Shown one piece after another: positions 6,649 through 13,288 of a DNA stretch of 15,745 nt. The position numbers and the translations under genes were made by a program. The stretch covers positions 1-15,745 of the forward strand of contig NZ_CALJAH010000466.1 of NCBI RefSeq assembly GCF_938028185.1, given 5' to 3'. Below the pieces are notes generated by a model, which was not told the DNA's origin, did not search any database, and saw nothing but the letters and a program-made list of their open reading frames with translations. Origin of the DNA: an uncultured Cardiobacterium sp. GTDB lineage: Bacteria > Pseudomonadota > Gammaproteobacteria > Cardiobacteriales > Cardiobacteriaceae. Each line of letters starts with the position of its first letter. Positions within the stretch are counted from its first letter, which is position 1.

Positions 6649-7605
6649 TTACAGTGGGATTTTTTCAATGTCCCAAATGTCATCGCCGAAGCCGAGCAGC
6701 CATTTGTCGAGCAGGTCGCTGTCCACCAGCTCCGCCTGAATGCGGTAATGCTCCTGGTCTTCTTCGAGAATAATCTGGTTTTCCGCGAGTTTTGTTTCGG
6801 TGAGGTGGTAGCCGGCGCCGTGGCGGATGCTGAAGGTGAGGCGGATTTTGCTGCCGTCGCCGTAGCCGAAGCGGGCTTCATTGCAGTAGGCGGCGAGGTC
6901 AAACGGCGGGCGCTGGAAGGTCATGGTGCTGATGCGCGCCTGCCGGATGCGGTGCACGGCGAGGTGGCGTTTGTCTTCGTAGCCGTCGTACTGGACGACG
7001 AGGTAGAGCACGCTGCCCTGTTGTACCAGCGCCAGCGGCATGACGCGCCTGTCGTGTTCGCGGCCCGCCTGGTTGCGGTAGTAGATGTCGAGCCAGCGGT
7101 TTTGGTAGAGGGCGCGGCCAATGGTGTCCAGCACGTTTTTGTCTGTCGGCGGCGGCAATAGCGGCTGGCTGGTGGGGACGACGGCGATTTTGCCGAGCCA
7201 TTCGCGTTCGGGCTTGCCTTCGGCCTCATAGACGAGTTTGCGCTCGGCCTGCGCGAAGAAGGGCTGTACGCTCGCCATGACGTTGGGCGGTAGCAGGTGT
7301 TCGAGCTGCGCCTTGGCGAGCATCAGCAGCAGCGATTCCTGTTCGTTGAGGATGGGGATTTCGAGGCCGCGCGCGTAGCTTTCCCAGCGGTAGCCATAAG
7401 GTTTGCTGCGTTCGTCGCGCTTGATGTCGAAGTGTTCGCTAAGCAAATTCATGTAGCGCTGTACGGTGCGATCGCTGAGGTTGTAGCCCGCATCAGCCAG
7501 ATGGTTTTGTATGTCTTTCGTGCTGATGGCGCCGACTTTGGGCATTCGGCGCAGGATTTCCAGCAGCGCCAGCACGCTGCTCATGTCGTCATTGCGGGGT
7601 GCCAT
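6649..7605 (-). CDS. WYL-domain transcriptional regulator
   Basis: The 318-residue protein has an N-terminal helix-turn-helix (about 8-58, with L-S-D-R-T-V-Q-R-Y as the probable recognition helix) and a WYL domain at about 157-230 (W-L-D-I-Y-Y at 171-176, L-Y-L-V-V-Q-Y at 200-206, H-R-I-R at 218-221). About 90 C-terminal residues correspond to the WCX oligomerisation region. WYL domains sense ligands, often nucleic acids. Known relatives include BrxR and CapW, repressors of defence systems, and PafB/C and DriD, activators in DNA damage. GGGAGAA precedes the ATG. It is the first gene of the WYL/nuclease/AAA+ block, has GC content like the chromosome, and is divergent from psd. It is the natural candidate to bind the dyads at 6627-6643 and 5055-5071, but this is inferred. 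Confidence 0.9.
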   Translation of the reverse strand: MAPRNDDMSSVLALLEILRRMPKVGAISTKDIQNHLADAGYNLSDRTVQRYMNLLSEHFDIKRDERSKPYGYRWESYARGLEIPILNEQESLLLMLAKAQLEHLLPPNVMASVQPFFAQAERKLVYEAEGKPEREWLGKIAVVPTSQPLLPPPTDKNVLDTIGRALYQNRWLDIYYRNQAGREHDRRVMPLALVQQGSVLYLVVQYDGYEDKRHLAVHRIRQARISTMTFQRPPFDLAAYCNEARFGYGDGSKIRLTFSIRHGAGYHLTETKLAENQIILEEDQEHYRIQAELVDSDLLDKWLLGFGDDIWDIEKIPL

Positions 7606-7632
7606 GATGTTCTCCCTGAAGTGAAAGGCGGC

Positions 7633-7641
7633 ATTCTAGCA
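7633..7641 (-). promoter_or_regulatory. Extended -10 promoter of the WYL regulator gene
   Basis: The minus strand reads TGCTAGAAT, which fits the extended -10 form TG-n-TAnAAT with five of six -10 bases. It lies 28 bp before the ATG. No good -35 is visible, which an extended -10 can tolerate. I do not see the GCGACA-N5-TGACGC dyad here, so simple autoregulation through that site is not supported. Confidence 0.4.
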
Positions 7642-7709
7642 GCGGCGGCATGGCGCACCCGCCACTTTGCCGCTACACTGCGCGCCGTTCGTTACGGGAA
7701 GAAACCACC

Positions 7710-8543
7710 ATGAATATCCACCTTTACACCTTGATTCCCCGCCATTTGTCGAGCGCGCTGATGTATCGCCTCGCGCGGGTCAAATCGCGCTTGGTCAAAA
7801 ACACCATCATCCGCGCCTATATGAAAGCGACCGGCGCCAATACCGATTTTGCCGCCGAGAAAAATCCCTACGCCTACGCGACGCTCAATGATTTCTTCAC
7901 CCGCGCGCTGGCGGACGGCGCCCGCCCGATAGATGGCGACAACGCCGCCATTGTCAGCCCGGTCGATGGCCGCTGCGCCCATTACGGCACGGTGCAGGAC
8001 GGCATGACGCTGCAAGCGAAAGGCCTGCCGTACCGCCTCGCCACCCTGCTCGGTAGCGATGAATGGGCGGACGCTTTCGCCGGTGGCAGCACGGCGACGC
8101 TGTATCTTGCCCCGGACGATTACCACCGCATTCATATGCCCTGCGATGGCCGCCTGCTCGCGCTGCGCTTCTGTCCCGGCGACAAACACAGCGTGTCGCT
8201 GCCGCTGCTTGACCGCATTCCCGGTATCTTTAGCAGCAATGAGCGCGCGGTCTGCCTGTTCGAGACGCCGTTTGGCAAAATGGCGCTGGTGATGGTTGGC
8301 GCGCTCAATGTCAGCAGTATCGAAACCGTGTGGCAGGGCGAACTCATCGATCGCGGCAGCCGCAACCTTTACGACTACAGCACGGAAAACCGCGCCTTTG
8401 CCAAAGGCGCGGAAATTGGCCGCTTCAACCTCGGCTCCACCGTAATTCTCTTTTTTGAAAAAGACGTCGTCGGCTGGAAGCGTGATGTATTGGAGCGGGA
8501 AGCAAAAATCCGCATGGGCGAAGCCATCGCGGAGACGCTATGA
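7710..8543 (+). CDS. psd: Phosphatidylserine decarboxylase proenzyme
   Basis: The 277-residue membrane-associated proenzyme converts phosphatidylserine to phosphatidylethanolamine. The autocleavage site is L-G-S-T at 241-244: cleavage between Gly242 and Ser243 would give the beta chain and a short pyruvoyl alpha chain. The charge-relay residues match E. coli Psd: Asp86 in S-P-V-D-G, and D-Y-H-R-I-H-M-P at 137-144 with His139 and His142. S-S-I-E-T-V-W at 202-208 is also family-typical. The frame is open upstream to 7650, but the ATG at 7710 fits the family N-terminus and has GGGAAG 8 bases ahead. The stop overlaps the rnhA start by 4 bases (ATGA), so the two are translationally coupled. Confidence 0.95.
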   Translation: MNIHLYTLIPRHLSSALMYRLARVKSRLVKNTIIRAYMKATGANTDFAAEKNPYAYATLNDFFTRALADGARPIDGDNAAIVSPVDGRCAHYGTVQDGMTLQAKGLPYRLATLLGSDEWADAFAGGSTATLYLAPDDYHRIHMPCDGRLLALRFCPGDKHSVSLPLLDRIPGIFSSNERAVCLFETPFGKMALVMVGALNVSSIETVWQGELIDRGSRNLYDYSTENRAFAKGAEIGRFNLGSTVILFFEKDVVGWKRDVLEREAKIRMGEAIAETL

Positions 8544-8986
8544 CCACGCCGCTGCTCATCTATACCGACGGCGCCTGCAAGGGCAATCCCGGCATCGGCG
8601 GCTGGGGCGTGCTGATGTGTTACGGCGACCAGCGCAAGACACTGAACGGCGCCGAGGCGATGACCACCAACAACCGCATGGAGCTGACGGCGGCGATTGC
8701 CGCGCTGCGGGCGGTCAAGCGGCCTTGCCCGATTGTGCTGACCACCGACAGCAATTACGTCAAAAACGGCATTACCCAATGGCTTTCCGGCTGGAAACGC
8801 AACGGCTGGAAAACTGCCGACAAAAAGGCGGTGAAGAACGTGGACCTGTGGCAAGAGCTGGACGCGCTGGTGGGGCAGCATCAAATTGAGTGGCAATGGA
8901 TAAAAGGGCATAGCGGCCACCCCGGCAATGAAATGGCCGACCAGCTTGCCAATGAGGCAATTGCGGAATTAAGAGCGAAAGGGTAG
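8540..8986 (+). CDS. rnhA: Ribonuclease HI
   Basis: The 148-residue enzyme cleaves the RNA strand of RNA-DNA hybrids (R-loops, Okazaki primers). All active-site residues are present with exactly the E. coli numbering: Asp10 (Y-T-D-G), Glu48 (M-E-L-T), Asp70 (T-T-D-S), His124 and Asp134. The basic handle region (W-K-R-N-G-W-K-T at about 85-92) is also present. It overlaps the end of psd by 4 bases and is the last gene of that operon, followed by a strong terminator. Confidence 0.97.
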   Translation: MTTPLLIYTDGACKGNPGIGGWGVLMCYGDQRKTLNGAEAMTTNNRMELTAAIAALRAVKRPCPIVLTTDSNYVKNGITQWLSGWKRNGWKTADKKAVKNVDLWQELDALVGQHQIEWQWIKGHSGHPGNEMADQLANEAIAELRAKG

Positions 8987-8998
8987 GGGGAATGTTTT

Positions 8999-9024
8999 AG
9001 ACCGGGCGGCTGCCCGGTCTTTTA
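8999..9024 (+). terminator. Terminator of the psd-rnhA operon
   Basis: AGACCGGGC (8999-9007) pairs with GCCCGGTCT (9012-9020) around a GGCT loop: nine perfect pairs, followed by TTTTA. It lies 13 bp after the rnhA stop. Confidence 0.9.
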
Positions 9025-9100
9025 ATAAATCTCCGAATGGTTTTTTTGCGGGTATTTCGCACCAAACGCCATTTGCAAAATTGCGCTATTTTCTGAATGA

Positions 9101-9127
9101 CAAAAATCCCGCCGCAAATGGCGGGAT
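9101..9127 (-). terminator. Terminator of the short-chain dehydrogenase gene
   Basis: ATCCCGCC (9106-9113) pairs with GGCGGGAT (9120-9127), loop GCAAAT. Read on the minus strand, the stem is followed by TTTTTG. It lies just past the stop codon of the gene at 9134-9958. Confidence 0.85.
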
Positions 9128-9133
9128 AAAGTT

Positions 9134-9958
9134 TTATGGCGTGCCGAAAAAATAATGGGCTGTCGCGCCGCCATCAATCAGAAAATCGCTGCCGCTGATA
9201 TAGCCGCCATTGCCGCCCATAATAAATTCTGCCAGCGCACCGATTTCGTCCGGGGTGCCACCGCGTCCGGCGGGCAGTTCGGCGAGCATTTTGCGGTAGA
9301 AATCCTTGCGTTCGCCGTTCAGTTCGTCGTTGGCAAGCGGGGTGAAGACGATGCCGGGGCTGATGCAGTTCAGCCGCGCGCCGCGTTTGCCCCAGCGCAC
9401 CGCTTCGGCGGCGACGCGCAAGGCATTGCCGCGCTTGGAGATTTGGTAGGCGCGCAGCGAGTCGGTCTCGTTTTTGACCAGCGGCAGTTCCGCCAGTTGC
9501 TCCGGCGGCAGGGTGGCGAGTGCACGCTGGTCGGCCTCGCTCAAATTGCCGAGGCGGAAGCCGGACTGCGAGGAGATGACGATGCCGTTGCCGCCCGGCG
9601 CGATGACCTCGCCAAAGGCTTCGAGCAAGAGCGCGGTACCGACCAGATCGACGGCGAAGATGGTTTGCGGCGCGGCTTGCGAGGGCGAGACTCCGGCGGC
9701 GTTGATGACGGCATGGACGTCGCCGAGCGCCTGCGCACGGGCGACCAGCGCGGCAATGGAGGCGCGTTCGGCGATATTGACCGCGGCGGTATGCGTCTGG
9801 TAGCCCACCAGGCGCAGGGTATCGGCGGCGGCGCGGGCGTTTTCTTCGCGCAGATCGGCGAGCAGGATTTGTTTGCCCATGCCGACGCGGCGGACGATGG
9901 CCTGGCCGATGGCGCCAGATCCGACGAGGACGATGACTTGTTGTTTGACGGGGTTCAT
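9134..9958 (-). CDS. Short-chain dehydrogenase/reductase (SDR)
   Basis: The 274-residue Rossmann-fold oxidoreductase has the cofactor loop G-S-G-A-I-G-Q at 13-19, an acidic residue after strand 2 (Asp35, which favours NAD over NADP), N-A-A-G at 86-89, catalytic Ser129/130 (I-S-S-Q-S-G) and Y-x-x-x-K (Tyr171, Lys175), followed by the S-P-G-I-V-F-T-P stretch (200-207) of classical SDRs. An insertion of about 35 residues between the catalytic Ser and Tyr is longer than in typical classical SDRs. The substrate cannot be read from the sequence. The frame stays open upstream, but the ATG at 9956-9958 is chosen because GGAG stands 7 bases before it and the residue pattern starts there. It has its own terminator and no partner gene. 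Confidence 0.88.
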   Translation of the reverse strand: MNPVKQQVIVLVGSGAIGQAIVRRVGMGKQILLADLREENARAAADTLRLVGYQTHTAAVNIAERASIAALVARAQALGDVHAVINAAGVSPSQAAPQTIFAVDLVGTALLLEAFGEVIAPGGNGIVISSQSGFRLGNLSEADQRALATLPPEQLAELPLVKNETDSLRAYQISKRGNALRVAAEAVRWGKRGARLNCISPGIVFTPLANDELNGERKDFYRKMLAELPAGRGGTPDEIGALAEFIMGGNGGYISGSDFLIDGGATAHYFFGTP

Positions 9959-10081
9959 GTGTTGCTCCGTATGGTGAATGAGCGGCGCATGGTACGCCGC
10001 GCGGGCGGCGGGATAAACGGCGTGCGGTTGCATGGGGTTGTGAGACAGATTCAGCAATTGCTGTGGTCTCGTTGAAAAGTC

Positions 10082-10375
10082 ATGCTGCAAATTGCACAAG
10101 CGAAAAAAGTGAAAGCGATGGGATTTATCGGCAGCATCCTCGGCCCGAAATCTTTTGTGGAAGGCAAGGCACGGCTGGCGCAAATGCTGAAAGACAGCGG
10201 CATTCCCACCGTGGTGGTTGTGCCGACGATTGTCTATGGCAATGGCCGCAGCGATACGCTGGCGAAACTGGTACCACTCTTCAAATTTCTCGGATTGTTT
10301 ATCAAAAACTTCAAGCCCGTCACCGTGGATGCGGTCGCGCGGGAAATGGTGGACAGCTTAGCAGACAAATTATGA
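10082..10375 (+). pseudogene. C-terminal fragment of an epimerase/NmrA-like extended SDR
   Basis: The 97-residue open frame resembles the second half of atypical NAD(P)-binding SDRs: a strand (K-V-K-A-M-G-F-I-G), a G-K-A-R-L-A-Q-M-L helix where such proteins have the K-x-x-x-E/A-E segment, S-G-I-P-T-V-V-V-V-P-T-I-V-Y-G (the usual R-P-x-x-V-Y-G strand), and a C-terminal V-D-A-V-A-R helix. The N-terminal Rossmann half with the glycine loop is missing. A TGA in frame lies 9 bp before the ATG and no ribosome site is visible. I read it as a gene remnant. It could instead be an expressed short protein, but that is less likely. Confidence 0.55.
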
Positions 10376-10392
10376 AAATAGCCGTTGTCTCA

Positions 10393-10398
10393 TACAAT
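10393..10398 (+). promoter_or_regulatory. Possible -10 box upstream of the 7-helix membrane protein
   Basis: TACAAT matches the -10 consensus in five of six positions and lies 39 bp before the ATG at 10438. The matching -35 region is weak. Confidence 0.3.
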
Positions 10399-10437
10399 AA
10401 ATACTGAACCACATTTTTATCCAATCAGGAACCATAA

Positions 10438-11187
10438 ATGTATCCCACCAGTTATAACGCTGACGCATTCGTCGAAAAGGTCATCCAGCATCCCGAAGTG
10501 ATGATACCCGTAATGGCAATCGGCATGGGCTTTGGCTTTATCGAATATATTTACTGCGCCATCATGACCCGGCGCAATGGCACTTCGCCCTTTCCGGTGC
10601 ATATGCACACTTATTACCTCGCACATGATTTTCTCTTTGTACTGCTGTTCAAGCAATGGTTTTTTGAATACGATTCCGTTGTCTATCAATTCATGTGGAT
10701 GGGTATGGTTGCCTTCAATCTCTTTGAAATCTACTCGCTCTACATTACCGTCAAATACGAGCGGCAAGAAGCCTTTGGCAAATATTACGACCAGCCCGTA
10801 ACCGAACGGCAGGCAACGGCGTGGGTGGTCGGCATGACCCTGTTCTGCTTTGTCCTGATGTGTACCGTGCGCACATTTACCAATGACAAACTGATGCTCA
10901 TCGTCTTTATCTCCACCAATGTGATGATGGCCATCAGCCCCGCACTGCTGACCATGCAAAAACGGGTGCGTTATAAACATTCATTGGGGCTGGCATTCTT
11001 TATTGTCCTTGGCACTATTGCCACCTTCCTTCCGTCCGGCTTGGGGCAATACACCACCGGCGCAGGCGATTTCTTCTCGCGCCCGCTGTTTTATCTTTTG
11101 GGTATCGCCTGCACCATAATCGCCATTTGGCATTACCGGGTATTACGCAAAATGCCCATCAGTCCCGCACCGATACGGCACGCTTAA
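10438..11187 (+). CDS. Seven-helix integral membrane protein, unknown function
   Basis: The 249-residue protein has about seven hydrophobic segments (roughly 22-43, 59-76, 82-105, 126-146, 150-171, 181-199, 214-233) and a basic C-terminal tail, so it sits in the inner membrane. Charged or potentially catalytic residues lie in or beside helices: Glu36, the cluster H-M-H-T-Y-Y-L-A-H-D at 55-64, Glu78, Glu97, Glu109. Such buried acids and histidines hint at an enzyme or ion-binding function rather than a plain scaffold, but I do not recognise the family. AGGA lies 8-9 bases before the ATG. It is flanked by gene remnants on both sides but is itself intact and followed by a terminator. Confidence 0.8.
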   Translation: MYPTSYNADAFVEKVIQHPEVMIPVMAIGMGFGFIEYIYCAIMTRRNGTSPFPVHMHTYYLAHDFLFVLLFKQWFFEYDSVVYQFMWMGMVAFNLFEIYSLYITVKYERQEAFGKYYDQPVTERQATAWVVGMTLFCFVLMCTVRTFTNDKLMLIVFISTNVMMAISPALLTMQKRVRYKHSLGLAFFIVLGTIATFLPSGLGQYTTGAGDFFSRPLFYLLGIACTIIAIWHYRVLRKMPISPAPIRHA

Positions 11188-11200
11188 TCAATACGGGAAT

Positions 11201-11235
11201 AAAAAAGCCGCTTGCAGTAATGCAGGCGGCTTTTT
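11201..11235. terminator. Bidirectional terminator
   Basis: AGCCGCTTGCA (11206-11216) pairs with TGCAGGCGGCT (11221-11231), one wobble pair, loop GTAA. It has a T-run on the right (11231-11235) and an A-run on the left (11201-11206), so it can stop the membrane-protein transcript (plus) and the AraC remnant (minus). Confidence 0.88.
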
Positions 11236-11241
11236 CATATT

Positions 11242-11640
11242 TCATACTGACCGCTCCCGTTCGCGAAACTGCTGCGGGGTTAATGCGGTCTGCTTTTTGA
11301 AGAATTTGACGAAATTGGTGGGTTCGCCAAAGCCGAGGCGATAGCCAATCTGGTTCACCGCATCATTACCGTAAGTGAGGAAGCGCTGCGCTTCCAGCAA
11401 AATCCGTTCGCCAATCAGCGTCTTGGCGGACTTTCCCAGCAGCGTGAGGCGTCGCGGCTCAGGGTTTTTTCCGTGCAGCCGAGCGTGGCCGCATAAAACG
11501 CCACGCTTTTTTCCTGCGCGAAATGCGCTTCCAGCAGTTGCTGAAATCGCACCACCCGCTGCGCCCCGCCGTCGCTCAATAAGCGTCATCCGTCCAAGCG
11601 GAGCAGCAGCGGTGGTTTCATTGCCACAACCTGACGTTGC
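11242..11640 (-). pseudogene. AraC-family regulator remnant, truncated and frameshifted
   Basis: The C-terminal DNA-binding half of an AraC/XylS regulator is clear in one frame (A-K-T-L-I-G-E-R-I-L-L-E-A-Q-R-F-L, then the second helix-turn-helix I-G-Y-R-L-G-F-G-E-P-T-N-F-V-K-F-F-K-K, then T-P-Q-Q-F-R). The first helix-turn-helix continues in a different frame on the same strand (R-F-Q-Q-L-L-E-A-H-F, then Y-A-A-T-L-G-C-T-E-K-T-L-S-R). The frames join at about 11445-11460, so a single indel separates them. Further upstream that frame meets a TGA at about 11590 and the N-terminal sensor domain is absent. It faces away from the FMN reductase-like gene, a common regulator-target layout. Confidence 0.75.
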
Positions 11641-11651
11641 CCATTTCATAC

Positions 11652-11679
11652 TTGATTGCGCGCACAATGGCCTTAAACT
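11652..11679 (+). promoter_or_regulatory. Putative promoter of the FMN reductase-like gene
   Basis: TTGATT (11652-11657) and TAAACT (11674-11679) are separated by 16 bp, each matching four of six consensus bases, and lie 30 bp upstream of the ATG at 11709. Confidence 0.35.
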
Positions 11680-11708
11680 GTCCGCCCCCATTTATTCAGG
11701 AGAACATC

Positions 11709-12254
11709 ATGCAAAACATCTTGATTATCGTCGGCAGTCTGGCGAAACAATCCGTCAATCGCACCATCGCACAATACATTGCCGACAAATACCGCGACCA
11801 GTTCCACTTTACCTTTACCGAAATCGGCGACCTGCCGCTTTATACCCAGGACCGGGATGCCGATTCACCCGCCTCATACCAGCGCCTGCGCCAACAAATC
11901 AAGGCGGCGGACGGCATCCTGCTCATTTCCCCGGAGCATAACCGCAGCATTCCCGCCGCGATGAAAAACGCGATTGACGTCGGCTCCCGCCCGATGGGTG
12001 AAAATGCGTGGAATGGCAAGGCGATTGCCATTATTACCGTTTCCCCTTCCTTTGCCGGAGGCATGGCGGCGAATCATGCCCTGCGCACGCCGTTTACCGT
12101 ATTGAATGGCGCAGTCATGCCGTCACCCGAAACCTATTTCGGCAGCATTCACCAGTCCCTGAATGAACAGGGCGAACTGGTCGGCGAACACGTCACCAAT
12201 ACCATTGAAAAATTCATGCAGTCCTTCAAACAATGGATGGCGCGTTTTGCCTGA
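11709..12254 (+). CDS. NAD(P)H-dependent FMN reductase-family flavoprotein
   Basis: The 181-residue flavodoxin-fold protein belongs to the NADPH-dependent FMN reductase family (PF03358; relatives ChrR, SsuE, YieF). G-S-L-A-K-Q-S-V-N-R (9-18) is the FMN phosphate-binding loop, and P-E-H-N-R-S-I-P-A-A-M-K-N-A-I-D (75-90) is the family signature, where relatives usually have P-E-Y-N-G-S-I-P. Family members reduce quinones, azo dyes, chromate or FMN using NAD(P)H; which applies here is not visible. GGAGAA stands 4-5 bases before the ATG, and the frame upstream of it has no family similarity. The neighbouring AraC remnant probably once controlled it. A hairpin terminator follows. Confidence 0.92.
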   Translation: MQNILIIVGSLAKQSVNRTIAQYIADKYRDQFHFTFTEIGDLPLYTQDRDADSPASYQRLRQQIKAADGILLISPEHNRSIPAAMKNAIDVGSRPMGENAWNGKAIAIITVSPSFAGGMAANHALRTPFTVLNGAVMPSPETYFGSIHQSLNEQGELVGEHVTNTIEKFMQSFKQWMARFA

Positions 12255-12271
12255 ATGATTCATCCCATAAC

Positions 12272-12300
12272 AAAAGCGCGGCTATTTGTCCGCGCTTTTT
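12272..12300. terminator. Bidirectional terminator, overlapping the LysR stop codon
   Basis: AAAAGCGCGG (12272-12281) pairs perfectly with CCGCGCTTTT (12290-12299), loop of 8 bases, with T-runs in both directions. The TAG stop of the convergent LysR remnant (12282-12284) lies in the loop, and the last LysR codons form one arm. Confidence 0.9.
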
Positions 12301-13164
12301 TGTATCTGTGTCGAGACAAATTCGACAAAAGAGCGGATGACCGGGACACTGCCACGGTTTTTATAATAGAGCAAATGCAGCGGCACACTTTCAATCTGCC
12401 AGTCAGGCAATATGCGTTGCCACATACCATGCCGGGCCATATATTCGGGCAACAATGCGATACCTTGATGTGCCTCAACCAGTTTTTCCAGCAGATTAAA
12501 ATCATTGCTCAGTAGCCGCTTTGCGCCATGCACCACCACATGGCGCTGGTTTTTGTACAAAACCCATTCGGGACCATCATATTTTTGCAGCAATTGATGC
12601 TGTTCCAAATCTTCAGGGATAACAATGGGCGGATATTCTGTCAGATAGGGCGCAGTCGCATACAAACCCAAACGCCATTCCCTGATTTTGCGCGCGACCA
12701 CATCATTACTGCGCAAATCGTCCATGCGGAAAGCGACATCAATCCCGGTTTGAATCATGTTGACCGGCGCATTTTGCGTCTGCACTTCCATATTTACCGC
12801 AGGATAGCGGCGCAAATAATCGCCTAGATGCGGTGCAAGCACATCGCGCAGAATCTCGGTAGAAATGGAAATGCGCAACCGCCCGCGGTTCATCCAGCCC
12901 GCGCCGCACACCCGCAACGGCCTGTTCGGCGCATTGCAACATCGCCTCCGTCTGCTGAAAGAATTGCGTGCCCAGTTCGTTCAGCAATATGCCGCGCCGA
13001 CCCCGGTCCAGCAAGGTGGTGCCGAGCGCGTTTTCCAGCCCGGTCAGGCGACGGCTCAGGCGCGATTTCGACACACCCAGCAATTCACTGGCCTTGCTCA
13101 AACTGCCCGCGCGCACGACAGCAACAAACAGGCGCATATCGTTCAAATCAATTTTTTCATTCAT
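12282..13164 (-). pseudogene. LysR-family regulator split by a frameshift
   Basis: The first part (12890s-13164) encodes a normal LysR N-terminus: M-N-E-K-I-D-L-N-D-M-R-L-F-V-A-V-V, helix-turn-helix at about 17-40 (G-S-L-S-K-A-S-E-L-L-G-V-S-K-S-R-L-S-R-R-L) and the linker helix through about residue 90. The substrate-binding domain (R-G-R-L-R-I-S to the stop) continues in another frame on the same strand. The two join at about 12880-12900 in a GC-rich stretch, where one extra base (or two missing) explains the break. Joined, the product would have about 294 residues, the usual LysR length, so nothing else is lost. Unless the break is a sequencing error, the regulator is inactive. It is divergent from the ycaC-like gene, the usual LysR arrangement. 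Confidence 0.8.
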
Positions 13165-13184
13165 GACAGTCGTTCCAAATTTGC

Positions 13185-13195
13185 AACATGATGTT
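13185..13195. promoter_or_regulatory. Possible LysR operator dyad
   Basis: AACAT-G-ATGTT is a short perfect dyad in the 124-bp gap between the divergent LysR and ycaC-like genes, upstream of the TATAAT box. The position suits a LysR-type site, but the dyad is short and could be chance. Confidence 0.25.
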
Positions 13196-13230
13196 TCGCA
13201 TTTGCGGGTTTTTGATTATTTCGCCATGAC

Positions 13231-13236
13231 TATAAT
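13231..13236 (+). promoter_or_regulatory. -10 box of the ycaC-like gene
   Basis: A perfect TATAAT lies 52 bp before the ATG at 13289. No matching -35 is seen at 16-18 bp, which is compatible with an activator-dependent promoter. It argues against an upstream ATG at 13226 as the start, since that codon would lie before the transcription start. Confidence 0.45.
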
Positions 13237-13288
13237 CCTCCCCGCTGAAAAAGCAAAACCCTTTTTGAACAACTTTGAGAAAAACAAA

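Noticed and set aside
7606..7709. Copy of the dyad operator at the WYL/psd divergent promoter
   Set aside because: Only a loose TGCCGC half-site is present, without a partner at the right distance.
9155..10075. 306-codon plus-strand open frame
   Set aside because: Antisense to the SDR gene; repetitive Gly/Ala/Asp composition and no domain.
9959..10183. Longer N-terminus for the SDR gene
   Set aside because: The added 75 residues show no family similarity, and the ATG at 9956-9958 has a GGAG site directly upstream.
12255..12515. 86-codon plus-strand open frame after the FMN reductase-like gene
   Set aside because: It overlaps the terminator and lies antisense to the LysR ligand-binding domain.
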